A stretch of DNA of 64,000 bases from Lathyrus oleraceus (lineage: Eukaryota > Streptophyta > Magnoliopsida > Fabales > Fabaceae), in NCBI RefSeq assembly GCF_024323335.1, contig NC_066580.1, positions 440,281,351-440,345,350 on the forward strand, in the 5' to 3' direction. Both the position numbers and the translations under genes were made by a program. The notes below the pieces were generated by a model. That model was not told where the DNA came from, ran no database searches, and saw nothing but the letters and a program-made list of their open reading frames with translations. Positions 21,901 to 32,594 of the stretch are shown here, piece by piece. Position 1 is the stretch's first letter. Every line of letters starts with the position of its first letter.

Positions 21901-24900
21901 GTATTTGAAACTCTTTGAACATTTGTCATGAGATCCATGTGAAGCATTGTTGCATACTGTTGGTTGCTTGCTATGTGAATATTACCATGGCCATAATTAG
22001 TCGTTTCTGTTGGATTTCAATTGATAAATTGATGCTGCAAGTGCCCTACTGCTGTTTCAAACCTGTCATTTCCAGAACTTCCCTTTGATATGCTTGTTTT
22101 GGTTGTTGGTCGATATTGCTTAATGATGACAATGTTACCTTACCATGTGGGATGCTGTTTGTTTGTTGAATGAACATTACCATTGCCATGTTAGTTGTTG
22201 GTTTGCTGGAATTCCAACTGATAATGATTGATGAACACATGAAACCATTGCTACTACTACCATGCTGTGTTGGTTGAATGAGGAATATTGATGTTCAATA
22301 CCATGTTTGCTTGATGTCTACGTATGATGAGCACATGATGATGGTAATGAATGCTGTTGTTGCTTGAGCCTGCCATGCCTAGATTTCTCCCTTGATTAAT
22401 GCTTGTTTTGCTGTTGGCTGATGCTGTTTAATAATGCTGTTACAATGTTGATTTTGTTTGGATGTTGATGAGCCATGCTGTTACCATGCTGTTGAGATAT
22501 CAATTGATGATTGCATGATGATGATGCTTTGTGCCATGTTTGTTTGTATGCTATTGAATTTCGTGATTGAGGATGAATGCATTGCCCTGCTGTTGTTATT
22601 GGTATTTGCATGATAATTTGTACTGTCATGCTTGAATCATGAATTGCCCTGTTTGTTTATGCTTATTCTCTGCCCAGATTTTGCTCGATTAAGTGTTGTT
22701 TTGGTTGTCGGTTAAATGGTTGTTCATAGGCTGTATTTGATCATTGATGTTTGGTTGTGTTTTGTTGGTTAACTTCTGGTCGAATTGCATGATAAGTTTA
22801 GAATGATGAATGAATGTTGCTGCATTTCCAAGCCCTAGGTTTCTTTTTAAAATCCAGAAAACTCACATGCTATTGGCTGTTGTTTTTCGTTTTACTGTTT
22901 CATTGGAAATGAACCAACCAAAACATTTCCCGTGGCCTTCCCAAACGCAGCGTTTGGTTTAATGAATGCCAAAATTACAAGAGTGCCATTCAGTTGACTT
23001 GTTGACCATCCATGCCATGTCTTTTGTTCATACTTCATTCCAATTATTTCCTCAACTTCATAAATTAATTTCTCATTCAAATTAAATCCAAAAATTATGA
23101 TTCTTTTTCCACAATGTCCATGATTGAGTCTAGTTTATAATTATGATTTTTAATCATTTTTTTCATTGACTGGATTTTTATTGACAATTGTTTTCCCAAT
23201 ATGTGTGCATAAATGATACATCTTACCATTTCAATTGTGAAATACTCATGTTATGTCCAATGACTTTGAATTTTTTTGTGATGAAACTAGACATGTTCAC
23301 CTTCATTTTGGTATAAAGTTTGTGGATTTCCCATTTGTGGTTCGCTGGTTATGATTTTTTGAAGTCATGTGTTACAATTGTTGCTATACCATGATCATAC
23401 ATTTTCCATATTTTGTTCACATGCTTCCTTGCATCCAAATGCCCCCAAATTTTGCATGAATGATCCCTTGTCTGTCTAATTGATGTATGAATTTTCTTGG
23501 AATTAATCTTGCTGTTTTCCATTTGATTGAGAATTTTCTTCCATACCTAGTCATTTGTTGACTTTTTGTGCTATGCCTTGCCAAATCTTTTGTGAAATTC
23601 TCAAATCATATTGTATATCCATGAAATTTCATATGTGAAAACTAGACTCTTTGAGCTTTGCATTGGTGTTAATCTCATTCATTTCTCTTCTGTTTTCAAA
23701 TTGATATGATTTTTTGAAGTTGACCCATGCTTGTTGACTTTCACCATGCTTACTTGAACTTTGTATGACTTCATGATTTTAATTGCCTGCCTTCCTCTCA
23801 TCCAAATGCCATGAAATTTTACATGTATACCATGTTAGATGTTAGGATTGAGTGTGATTTATTTCATGGTTTTTGAGATTGCTTAGGTTGACTTTTGCTG
23901 CAAGTCATTCTGTTGACTTTTGCATGCTTTCTTTGCCTTACTTTGACTTCAAATGTTCATGTAATGATCATAATGCATGATATGATTGTGGGCCCAAGGG
24001 TGATTGCTTTCTAATTGGTTGACTTTGACTTTGAGTTGACTTTTCCTTGCTGCCTTGACTTTTTCTTTCATGTTTGACCCTAGGCTAGTCCTAGTGGTCC
24101 TTTGGACTTATGTTGAGTTCATCTGTTTCAGGTTGAGCACAATGCTTCAAAGATCACTCAAACTTGTTTGAATTTGATTTGTTTATCCTATGCTAACCTT
24201 TGTTTTGCAGATGGTTGGACTCATAACTTGAGTCTTATGCTTTGCTCAGTTGATCCCCTGTGTTGACTGTTTGCCATTTCTTTTGATTTAAACTTTTGAC
24301 TTGTTTACTAATAAGTTTGACTTTTTCAGGTACTTTAGTTGCTTAAGTTCTCTGAACTTGCTTGCTTTGCTATTTTAGCATTTGCTTTTGAGGTATAAAC
24401 CTTTCTTTCTTCATGTAGTCTGGAGACCCGGTCTGTTATCTGACCGGGCAAACTGTCTGAAGTCCTCCTTAAGAGGCAATGCCTGTGTTTGTTTAAAATA
24501 GTCCCAAGCAGGAAAAGACCTTCAAGTAAGGCAATTGGTGGAAGGTAGGGATAAGCAATCTATCCCCCACTATTCAGTGTGTCCTCTCTCTGCTCCCATT
24601 ACATGGTTGAAGCATTGAGATAAAAACCCAAGATCTATCGAGTCAATAATGGGGAAAGAGTTCCATCTTTCTGAACTCCCCCACTTTCTATTATTTGATG
24701 CTCTCCCTGATTAGGGATAGAAGCAATGAGGCACACCCCTCATCTCCTTTCATCTGCTTCACCTTAGCCTCTCAATGGCAAGGTTAAGAGCAACACTTAC
24801 CCCATTCCAGTTGGCCCTAGTGCCTAACCTTTGATGTTTGAGCCCCCTTGTTGGTGTGTTTATTCTTATGCTGTATGTGTTTGTGATTGCCTTGTTTGCT

Positions 24901-26008
24901 TCCTTAGGCTTTAGTTTGTGCTTGCCCTTGTGCAAGGTAGGTAGTGTGGCTTAACCCTTGTGTGAGCCATACTTAGAGTTGTTTGGCCGAACTACGGCAA
25001 CTCTGATTCTCATGTTCAGATGAGATACGTAGGCACGAGACGCGATGTCTTGCCGAGTTTGACTAACCACTAACATCTAATTTCTTTTCTCTCACCCCTG
25101 TTGTGATTGAGATATCCCTCTTCTCTTGCCCTAGTTGCAATCGAGACTTTGCTTTTTTCCTGTGTCTGCTTAGGATAGGTTGGCCCTTGTGCCATTTAGC
25201 TAGAAACCTTAACTTAGGGTTGACTTTGCATGACAACATCTAGGCTCGAGTCGTAGTCTCCCTAGAGTTGTGTCTCCCTCTGTTATCTGGTTAGGCTAGA
25301 TCCTTTGTCCCTGCGTAGGGGAACTACATCGCCCTGATCTTCACACCAGATGAAGTATGTAGGCAGGAGATTGAGCTGATCTCTCCGGGCGCCTTTTCTT
25401 TTCTTTTGTGTTTGTTTGACAGTTATAGGCTGAGTCCCCGACTCCCTATCTATCTGTTGTGTTGTTTAGGTTCGGATGCTGACATAAGTCCAGTGATTGG
25501 CAGTCGGGCTCCACGTTTGCCTGTGTTTTGTCTTGTTTGTGTGCGTGTCAGCCGAGCTACGAATGCTCTGATTCTTCTCTCGTCCGAGAAGATACGTATG
25601 CATAGGATGCGACATCCTAGCGAGCATGTGTCTCCCCAGTCCGAACTACTTGGACTCTGATGTCTATGCCTGATAGACTAAGTAGGCCCAGGATGCGACA
25701 TCCTGCCGAGTCAGTCTCAGTCAGTCTCTTTCGTTTCTTTCAGCCAGTTGTGTGTGTGAGTTTTGAGCAGTGTTAGCAACCAATTTTCTTTCCTATTGTG
25801 CGTGGATCCCGTCGAGTACGACGGATGCGTAGGGGTGCTAATACCTTCCCTTCGCATAACCGACTCCCGATCCCATTCTCTTTGGTCGCGAGACCACGTC
25901 TTTTCCAGGTTTACTCTGAGCGTTTCCTTTCCCTCTTTTGGGATAAATAACGCACGGTGGCGGCTCTGTTGTTCTTGTTTTCCCGCCGGTTTTTCGCGCG
26001 ATGCGACA
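18957..26008 (+). repeat. Ogre-1 3' LTR, complete (7052 bp)
   Basis: Starts TGTAGCACCTC after the PPT and ends GCGACA at 26008. The TATA box copy is at 20307-20312, the 7-bp hairpin at 24427-24448 and the multi-helix modules at 24985-25713. The first 906 bases have no counterpart in the window because the 5' LTR is cut off. The right flank CCATG is the presumed TSD half. It sits inside an old Gag remnant. Confidence 0.93.
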
Positions 26009-26139
26009 CCATGGATGACTTATGTTATTAAAACTAAACTTTTGAGGATAACATCCTCCATATCCAAAAACTCTAGTAGGAGGTTGAAATACTAGACCTG
26101 CAACTTCTCTGAGATGAAATATGGGATGCGTTAGTGCTG

Positions 26140-26420
26140 GAGAATTGCAAGCCATCTTCATTGCTAAATTTGATCGGTGCAGCAACCCGTATGAGCATAT
26201 TGCCTCCATCAACATGTAATGGAAATCATTAGAGATCTGGATTCTCTAAAGTGAAAGCTCCTCTCTAAAAGCTTCAGAGTTACAAACCCAAGGTGGTATA
26301 TCGGCGTACCTCGACTCTCAATCGCGGGCTATCAGGACTTGGTGAAGAAACTAGTCCATAAGTTTACGGTAAGCAGACACAGAAGGATGACTTCAAAGTA
26401 ATCAGTCTAGAGTAATCACG
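26140..26420 (+). pseudogene. Gag remnant of an old Ty3/gypsy element, interrupted by Ogre-1
   Basis: Frames broken by stops still read KFDRCSNPYEHIASIN, then RWYIGVPRLSIAGYQDL and VKKLVHKF...SRHRRM, which match the standard retrotransposon Gag core (…DPYEHI…, RWY, …F…SRHRK). The remnant may start nearer 26100 and trails on to about 26520. Ogre-1 ends at 26008, so it inserted into or just before this gag. A 5' LTR-like segment lies downstream at 27425, so the gag belongs to a different, older copy than the pol at 28-32 kb, or the region is rearranged. Confidence 0.65.
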
Positions 26421-26520
26421 GCATAAGAGCTTATAACTTTAGAATTATTCAATAATTGAACCATATCTTGCTTAACTTAGGTAAGGTAATCAAAATCAAA
26501 GCCAATGATGAGCTTCAGAT

Positions 26521-27424
26521 CTCTTGTATATGACATGGGAAGTGAGGGGCACTAGTCTCCCAACCGTGACCATTGAGGCACAATCTCTCCCTATGACCCT
26601 CACCAACTTATCTTCTAGTATTTTTAGGGTTTTGAATAAGGCTTTGACAATTTTCTTCTATGTAGGCCGTACAAGGTCACCCAACCACTTTTGGTATTAT
26701 TTTTTATACCATATAAAGAGAAGAATACCTCGAAGGTAAGGAAGACTCCAAATCACAAGCATATAATTTCAAACGCCCTAATTACATCCATGATGTTAGG
26801 CGAAACCTGAGAAGGAGAAATGTTCACAGTCTCTAAAAATTTGGCTTCAAACGACATAAAGAGTATTCAAACCCTTAAAGTATAAGTAACAGAGAGGTGC
26901 AGTTTGAAGTAGGGTGTGAGCGAGTCATCCAGGGTGACCATATTATCCATCTCCCCTTCTGGACACGGTTCCCAAATCACATCATCTTTGTGTACAATAT
27001 TGGAAATTTTTATTTTCTACCAAAAAGAAGAGATCCTCTTGTCATTAGAGTACTTAGACGCAAAGTCTTTAAAATTCAAACATTTAGCATCTGCCTTAAC
27101 CATTGATCCCTGATAAAAACATGAAGAGCAAGAGAATCACTATCAAAACTACCAGGGCTCTCATGACTCCAAAGGCCTAATTTGTGACATTAGTGCATAA
27201 CCACTACTTGAACATTCTAAAATCTTAACAATCGCCATTAAGAATAGAGAGAACAAAAGAATAATAGAATCATACCTACTAACACGACCAAGAACTTGTG
27301 AAATGAGTTCACTATGAGCTTGTAGGAACTCCTAAGAAAATGGATAAAATCTTTGAAGAATAGAATGCATAAAAGATTAAAGTAGGGAAGATGCAATCCT
27401 TTTTGTATTGTTATATTTGGAAAA
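26521..27424. other. Uncharacterised decayed repeat sequence
   Basis: Only short frames broken by stops and no domain I can name. Given the neighbours it is probably decayed retrotransposon sequence, but nothing in it proves that. Confidence 0.3.
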
Positions 27425-28001
27425 TGCCATGCCTATGGAGATCCCCTTGGACTGCCCTAGGAGAAGGCGGCGACATAAATCCACCCGAAGGGAGGTATCA
27501 CCTCGCCCTTAAGTCTTACTTGCCCATAGAGCGAAATAGACGTGGGATAAGATGTGTCTTGTATAAAGATAAAGTCAGAGTCGTTGTTGACTCTATCACC
27601 TTTGGAAATAGGGATTCAAGTGTCCATCATTTGACCAAGTGGGTAGTGGCCTTTTCCGAGGTAACCTTTGGTCCTATATGCCTCTATAAATACATTACCC
27701 TCTCAAGGGGATAGATAGACTCTCAAGTCATACACATTCTTCACTAATCAAATATCATTATGCTTCCAGTAGTCGTAATACAACATCAACTCAATCGCCC
27801 GCCTGCAACCCAACTACACCGACCACCAACAAGGCCTCTCACCTCATGTAAGCTAGTCCCTTAAATGACCTTAAAAACCATTGCACGTGGCTTCTCTCCG
27901 CCGTGAGAAATCCCTCACTACCCAAATTTTAATACACATACTAAGACCTCATAGTCCCCCTGCCCTTATTGAGGGAACATGCACCCCTGTACTTTTTGAC
28001 A
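27425..28001 (+). repeat. 5' LTR fragment of old Tat-lineage element
   Basis: Aligns, with many substitutions and small indels, to 43285-43844. Shared landmarks are the AAGTCAGAGTCGTTGTTGAC block, CATCATTTGACC, TATAAATACATTACCC, CTCAAGTCATACACATT and CACTACCCAAAT. TATAAA is at 27685-27690. It ends TTTTTGACA at 28001, eight bases before a PBS-like site. The divergence indicates an old insertion. The upstream LTR boundary is not clear. Confidence 0.7.
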
Positions 28002-28008
28002 AATATAG

Positions 28009-28026
28009 TGGCGTCCACCGTGGGGC
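28009..28026 (+). promoter_or_regulatory. Primer-binding site of the old element
   Basis: TGGCGTCCACCGTGGGGC shortly after the LTR end. The leading TGG and position fit a tRNA 3'-end complement. It differs from the Ogre PBS, so this is a different Tat-lineage family. I do not assign the tRNA. Confidence 0.6.
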
Positions 28027-28068
28027 CTAATAAAACTAACATGGGCCACGTTTTTCATTTCAACCCTA

Positions 28069-28603
28069 GCATCCCCCTCTTTCTGGAGATGACTAACAAT
28101 AACATGTATCCAACACCATTACTGGTGGTATTTCCAAAAGGGGACTCTCCAAGGATGCCCGATGAAGATACGCGAGACACATATTCACAACAAATGTCAT
28201 GTCCCTCAGCTTTCCTGAAAACAATGTAGGAACAACAGGGGTCAACAACTTTTTCTCTGAAGAGGATGCCTTAGGAATCAACCTTCACGAAAATGATCCT
28301 TTGGCCACCATCATTCAACATGACAATTGGGATATCAGGCACATCCTGATAGACCCGGGAAGCTCAGTTGATTTCCTATTTTGGGATGTCTTCTAGAAGT
28401 TACAACTGAATATGGATGGCATACAGAGGTTCACTGGCTCTCTGATAGGATTATCAGGAAAACGTGTGACCCTAATAACCACCTTCTATGAGGGAGATAA
28501 CACCAAAACCATTGTCGCCAACTACCTCATCATAGACACCGTGTCACCTTACAATATCATAATGGGGCATCTGACCATCAACGCCCTAGAGGCAGTCATA
28601 TAA
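28069..28603 (+). pseudogene. Old element: Gag N-terminal stub and aspartic protease remnant
   Basis: A short Gag start (MTNNNMYPTPLLVVF) runs without the Gag core into a protease block: ILIDPGSSVDFLFWDVF (DPGSS in place of DTGSS), a stop, then LIGLSGKRVTLITTF and IIDTVSPYNIIMGH. The Gag core and zinc knuckle are missing, so there was a large deletion between about 28170 and 28240. Decayed and not functional. Confidence 0.7.
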
Positions 28604-28929
28604 ACCTGTTACTTAACCCTGAAATATCCTCTCCTAGATGGTAAAGTGGGCACCATTCGGGGAGATCTATAAGTGGCTCATGAATGCTATATGAGCAGCC
28701 TGTAGGCATCCAGTGAAGATAACACATTGGTTGATGCCAATCATTCCGAAGTTCAAAATATTGACTTCAAGGGTTTGGACCCCAATTTGAGTACAGAGGT
28801 GGAGCGACTCACTCCCATAGAAAACTTGAAGGAAGTCCAGATAGCTCCTCATGTCCACCAAGTCACGAAGATAGGTATTTCCTTGTCTGCGGGGTAGGAG
28901 CACGAGGTAGTTGACTGACTCCAAATAAA

Positions 28930-30260
28930 CGTCGACCTCTTTTCCTAGGCCCTCTCAAACATGCCAGGTATATACACCAAGATCTTAAGCTATCATCTGG
29001 CTATCCATCCATCTGCCAAGCCAGTGACGCAAAGGAAATGAAAGGTGGGAGAGGAAAAGAGGTCCACCATTGATGAAGTGGTGGAAAAGCTATCCAACAC
29101 CGAATTCATCGCGAAAACAAAGTACCCCACCTGGCTGGCCAATGTTGTCCAGATATGAAGTGCCAGTAATATTTGGTGCATGTGCATGGACTTCACAAAT
29201 CTGAATGGTTCCTTCCCCAAGTATCCATATCCAATGTCAGACATTGACCGTCAAATCGAAGGGTCGTCTGACTACCGTATGTTAAGTTTCATGGATGCTT
29301 ACTCGGGATATAACCAGACCTGCATGTATCCCCTAGATGTTCCTAAAACCACCTTCATGTCGGACCACAACAAATACTACTACAATGTCATGCCCTCTAG
29401 CCTTAAGAACATGGGTGTCACCTACCAGCGACTCATGGACACAACTTTTGTCCATCAGATTAGGAAAAATCTAGAGGGATATGTTAAAGACATGACTGTC
29501 AAAATGATAAAGGGTCATAGTTACACCGACCACCTAGAGGACATCCTGCAATCAGTAAGGAGGTATGATATGTGTCTAAACCCTACCAAGTGCACTTTCG
29601 GAGTTTAGGTAAAAAAACTTTTGGGTTTTATGCTGACTAGGATATGGATTAAAGCAAATTCATACAAGTTCCAAGCGGTCATTGATATTAGGAGCCTCAT
29701 TAATGTGAAGGAAATGCAACAACTCATGGGACGTCTCGCCGCCCTATCTCGCTTCCTCTCCGGGCGATAAAGCTTTCCTTTTCTTTGCGACCCCGAGGAA
29801 GAAGGAAAAATTTGAATGGACCACTGAGTGTGAGGAATATTTCACCAAGGTCAAAGAATCACCCATATCACCCCAGATCCTCACTCGCCCAAACGAGGAC
29901 TCACCTTTACTCCTCTACCTCTCAGTTACCGAGCTCAGTCCTCATCTAAGAAATAGACAAGGTATAAATACATGTGTTTTTCGTTAGAAGAGTTTTCAAG
30001 GGCATTGAGATACGCTATCAAAATATTGAGAAACTGGCATTAGCCATTATTACTATGGCGAGAAAGCTGAGGTCATACTTCCAGGGGCACACCATCCTGG
30101 TAAAAATCAAATCCCCATCTGATAGGTATTGAAAATGCCTAACCTGCTGGGAAGGATGGTATCATGGTCAGTGGAGCTCTCGGAATATGATATCCAATAC
30201 ATTCCAATAGGAAGAATCAAATATCAAGCCCTGGCCGACTTCATAGTCGAACTCAGCTCG
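28930..30260 (+). pseudogene. Old element: reverse transcriptase and RNase H remnant
   Basis: Broken by several stops, but clear RT blocks remain: WCMCMDFTNLNGSFPKYPYP, LSFMDAYSGYNQ, NVMPSSLKNMGVTYQRLMD, and the catalytic YVDD mutated to YVKD at 29479-29490. LNPTKCTFGV, a LMGRLAALSRFLS connection and RNase H pieces follow to DFIVELSSP. Loss of a catalytic aspartate plus the stops makes it inactive. Confidence 0.85.
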
Positions 30261-30289
30261 CCCATCAATGAATATCACTTTTCAAAGTG

Positions 30290-30540
30290 GGTGTTATCTT
30301 TGGACGATGCATCTAATGTAACAGGAAACAATACAAGAATAGTTATTGAGTAGACATTGAAGTTTGAGTTCATCGCTAACAACAATCAAGAAGAACATGA
30401 GGCTCTCATCGTCAGTATGATCCTTGCCTTTGAAATGGGAGCCACCAGATTAAAATCCAAAAGTGACTCTTAGCTAGTTTCCAACCAGGTCTCGGGATAA
30501 TATCAGGCCAAGGAGCCCCAGCTGATAAAATATCTACAAT
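30290..30540 (+). pseudogene. Old element: archaeal-type RNase H remnant
   Basis: WVLSLDDASNVTGNNTRIVIE, then NNNQEEHEALIVSMILAFEMG and KSDS(stop)LVSNQVSG match the second RNase H domain that is specific to the Tat lineage (including Ogre). This supports placing the old element in Tat even though its PBS and LTRs differ from Ogre. Confidence 0.65.
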
Positions 30541-30859
30541 AGGTACGTAATATATCCTCACGTTTCCTCTCTTTTGAAGTAGAACACGTCCCTCGAGAAT
30601 AGAAATTCAGGGTGAATCTCTTGTTCAAACTAGCCACCTCGATGGTTGCAAGGTTTAATATGATTGTTATACAGGAAACCTTTACCTCCCCCAGCATCGA
30701 GGCAAACGAAACATACTCCTTGGAACTCATCCCCGAGTCCAGTTGGATGTCGCCTATGCTGTACTACCTACAGTTAGGCGAACTTCCTCCGGATGAGGGA
30801 GAAGTTAGAAAGATCGGTAAAAAGGATGGCAAATACACTCTACTCTTAAGAAAACTATA

Positions 30860-31640
30860 GAATGGGGAAGGTTTCTCCCATCGTGAGATGAATGGGAGAG
30901 AACGATATCACCTTAGTACTCGCTGAAGTTTATAAGGGATCCTACAATAGCCACATCGGCAAAAAAGATATCACTCACAAGCTATTAAGAGAAGTGTATT
31001 GATGGCATACGCTCATGAAAGATAACATTACCTTCGTTAAAAAGTGAGATTGATTCCAAAGGCATGCTGAACTTCACCATGCCTCAGTAGAGCTTCTCCA
31101 ATCGATGACCTCCCCCTGACCATTCTACCAATGGGGAATAGATATCCTGGGCATGTTCCCCTTGGCACCAGGTCAATTGAAATTCCTGATAGTGTGATTA
31201 GACTACTTCACTAAATGGATAGAGGTAGAGGCATTGGATAAGATCACGACAGAAAGAGTGCATCATTTTTATTGGAAAAAAGACTATGTGTCGATACGGC
31301 CTCCCTGGAGCCATGGTCTTGGACAATGGGACCCAGTTCTCTAACACCATGGTCATTGACTTCTATAAAGAATTAGGCATACAGACATAATATGTGTGCG
31401 TAGTACACCCCCAAGCCAACAGTCAGGCTGAATCAACAAACAAGGTAATCCTCAAAGGACTTAAGAAGAATCTAGATGACGCAAAAGGTTTATGGGTGGA
31501 ACTACTCCATAAGATACTATGGTCGTACCACGCCATGCCACAATCCATTACCAAGGAAACCCCATTTTCCATGGTTTGTGGGGAAAACACAATGTTACCC
31601 ATCGAGATCAAGACACTATCATGGCGATGAACCCAATTCA
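30860..31640 (+). pseudogene. Old element: integrase remnant
   Basis: Pieces in all three frames: DILGMFPLAPGQLKFLIV, LDYFTKWIEVEAL, and a DNG-like block at about 31320 (GACAATGGGACCCAG). Then NSQAESTNKVILKGLKKNLDD contains the E of the DDE triad, followed by PFSMVCGENTMLPIE. Multiple stops and frameshifts; not functional. Confidence 0.75.
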
Positions 31641-32074
31641 ATGAACAAGTAAATAAGATAGGTCTAAAATATGTGGTGGACCTAATCGACAAGCTAAGAG
31701 AAACCACCCATATCTGAGAGTTTATTGCCAAGTGCAGAGTCATAAGAAGGAACAAATCCAAGGTTAATACAATGGAGATGCATGAAGGAGACCTAGTGCT
31801 AAAGGAAGTAGTCATACCTGCCAGCAAGGGAAGTTGCAGCCTAACTGGGAAAGACCATATCATATATACTAGAAACTCACTCATGGAGCATACAAGTCGT
31901 AGGATCTTGAAGGACCATTTTTACCCATAACTTGGAACACCTTTCATATTTTATATTATTATAGTTAGAATTATTTGTAGCTCTCAAGTAAACATTATGC
32001 CCATGTAATTTTGAAAAATTATTCAAGCGTTTTGTTTTCACAAGGGATACTCCCTCTTTAAAATTTCTTTTATG
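31641..32074 (+). other. Old element, sequence between integrase and the 50-bp repeats
   Basis: Stops in all frames. It includes the decayed integrase C-terminal region (…EGDLVLKEVV…, about 31780-31820) and an AT-rich stretch. No separate gene. Confidence 0.4.
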
Positions 32075-32594
32075 CTGGACTTTATAGCAAAAATCCTTGT
32101 CGCCCCTCGAGAAGATATACATTATATTAGACTTCATAGAGAAAATCCTTGTCGCCCCTCGAGGCGATACACACATAGATGGACTACGTAGCGAAGATCC
32201 TTATCGCCCTCGAGGTAATACGCATAGTTGAACTTCATAGTGAAGATCATTGCTACCCCTCGAGATAATACGCATAGTTGGACTTCATAGAAAAGATCAT
32301 TGTCGTCCCTCAAGGCAATTCACTTAGCTGGACTTCATAGCAAAGATCCTTGTTGCTCCTCTAGGAAATACGCGTAGCCATACTTCATAGAAAAGATCAT
32401 TGTCGCCCTCAAGGAGATATACACATAACTAGACTTCATAGAGAAGATCATTGCCTCCCCTCGAGGCAATACACTTAGTTGGAATTTATAGAGAAGATCC
32501 TTGCCGCCCCTTGAAGCGATATACAGATAGTTGGACTTCATAACGAAGATCCTTTTTGTCCCTCAAGGAAATACACATAGTTGGACTTCATATC
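32075..32594 (+). repeat. About 50-bp tandem repeats of the old element (left part)
   Basis: GGACTTCATAG-type starts fall at about 32079, 32130, 32181, 32230, 32280, 32330, 32380, 32430, 32481, 32532 and 32582. Each unit has two hairpins: CTTC-ATAGN-GAAG, and a variable stem around CCTCGA, for example TGTCGCC/GGCGATA at 32150-32169 and ATTGCC/GGCAAT at 32450-32470. The array is cut by element B at 32594 and resumes at 42037. Confidence 0.85.
32590..32594. repeat. Target-site duplication ATATC, left copy (element B)
   Basis: ATATC directly before the LTR at 32595; the same five bases follow the other LTR at 42032-42036. A perfect 5-bp TSD. Confidence 0.93.

Larger units (their letters stand above)
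1..26008 (+). mobile_element. Ogre-1: near-complete Ogre-type Ty3/gypsy (Tat lineage) retrotransposon, 5' end off-window
   Basis: The first 6143 bases recur at 19863-26008 as the other LTR. Between them, in order, lie a PBS (6146), ORF1, gag-protease, a stop-containing intron, RT-RNaseH-aRNaseH-integrase, a repeat-rich 3' UTR and a PPT (18940-18956) followed by the LTR start TGTAGCACCTC at 18957. An extra ORF upstream of gag, a second (archaeal-type) RNase H, an intron between protease and RT, and LTRs over 5 kb are the established hallmarks of Ogre. The 3' LTR is 7052 bp, so about 906 bp of the 5' LTR lie left of the window and the whole element would be about 26.9 kb. The TSD cannot be checked; CCATG (26009-26013) is the right-hand candidate. 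Confidence 0.95.
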
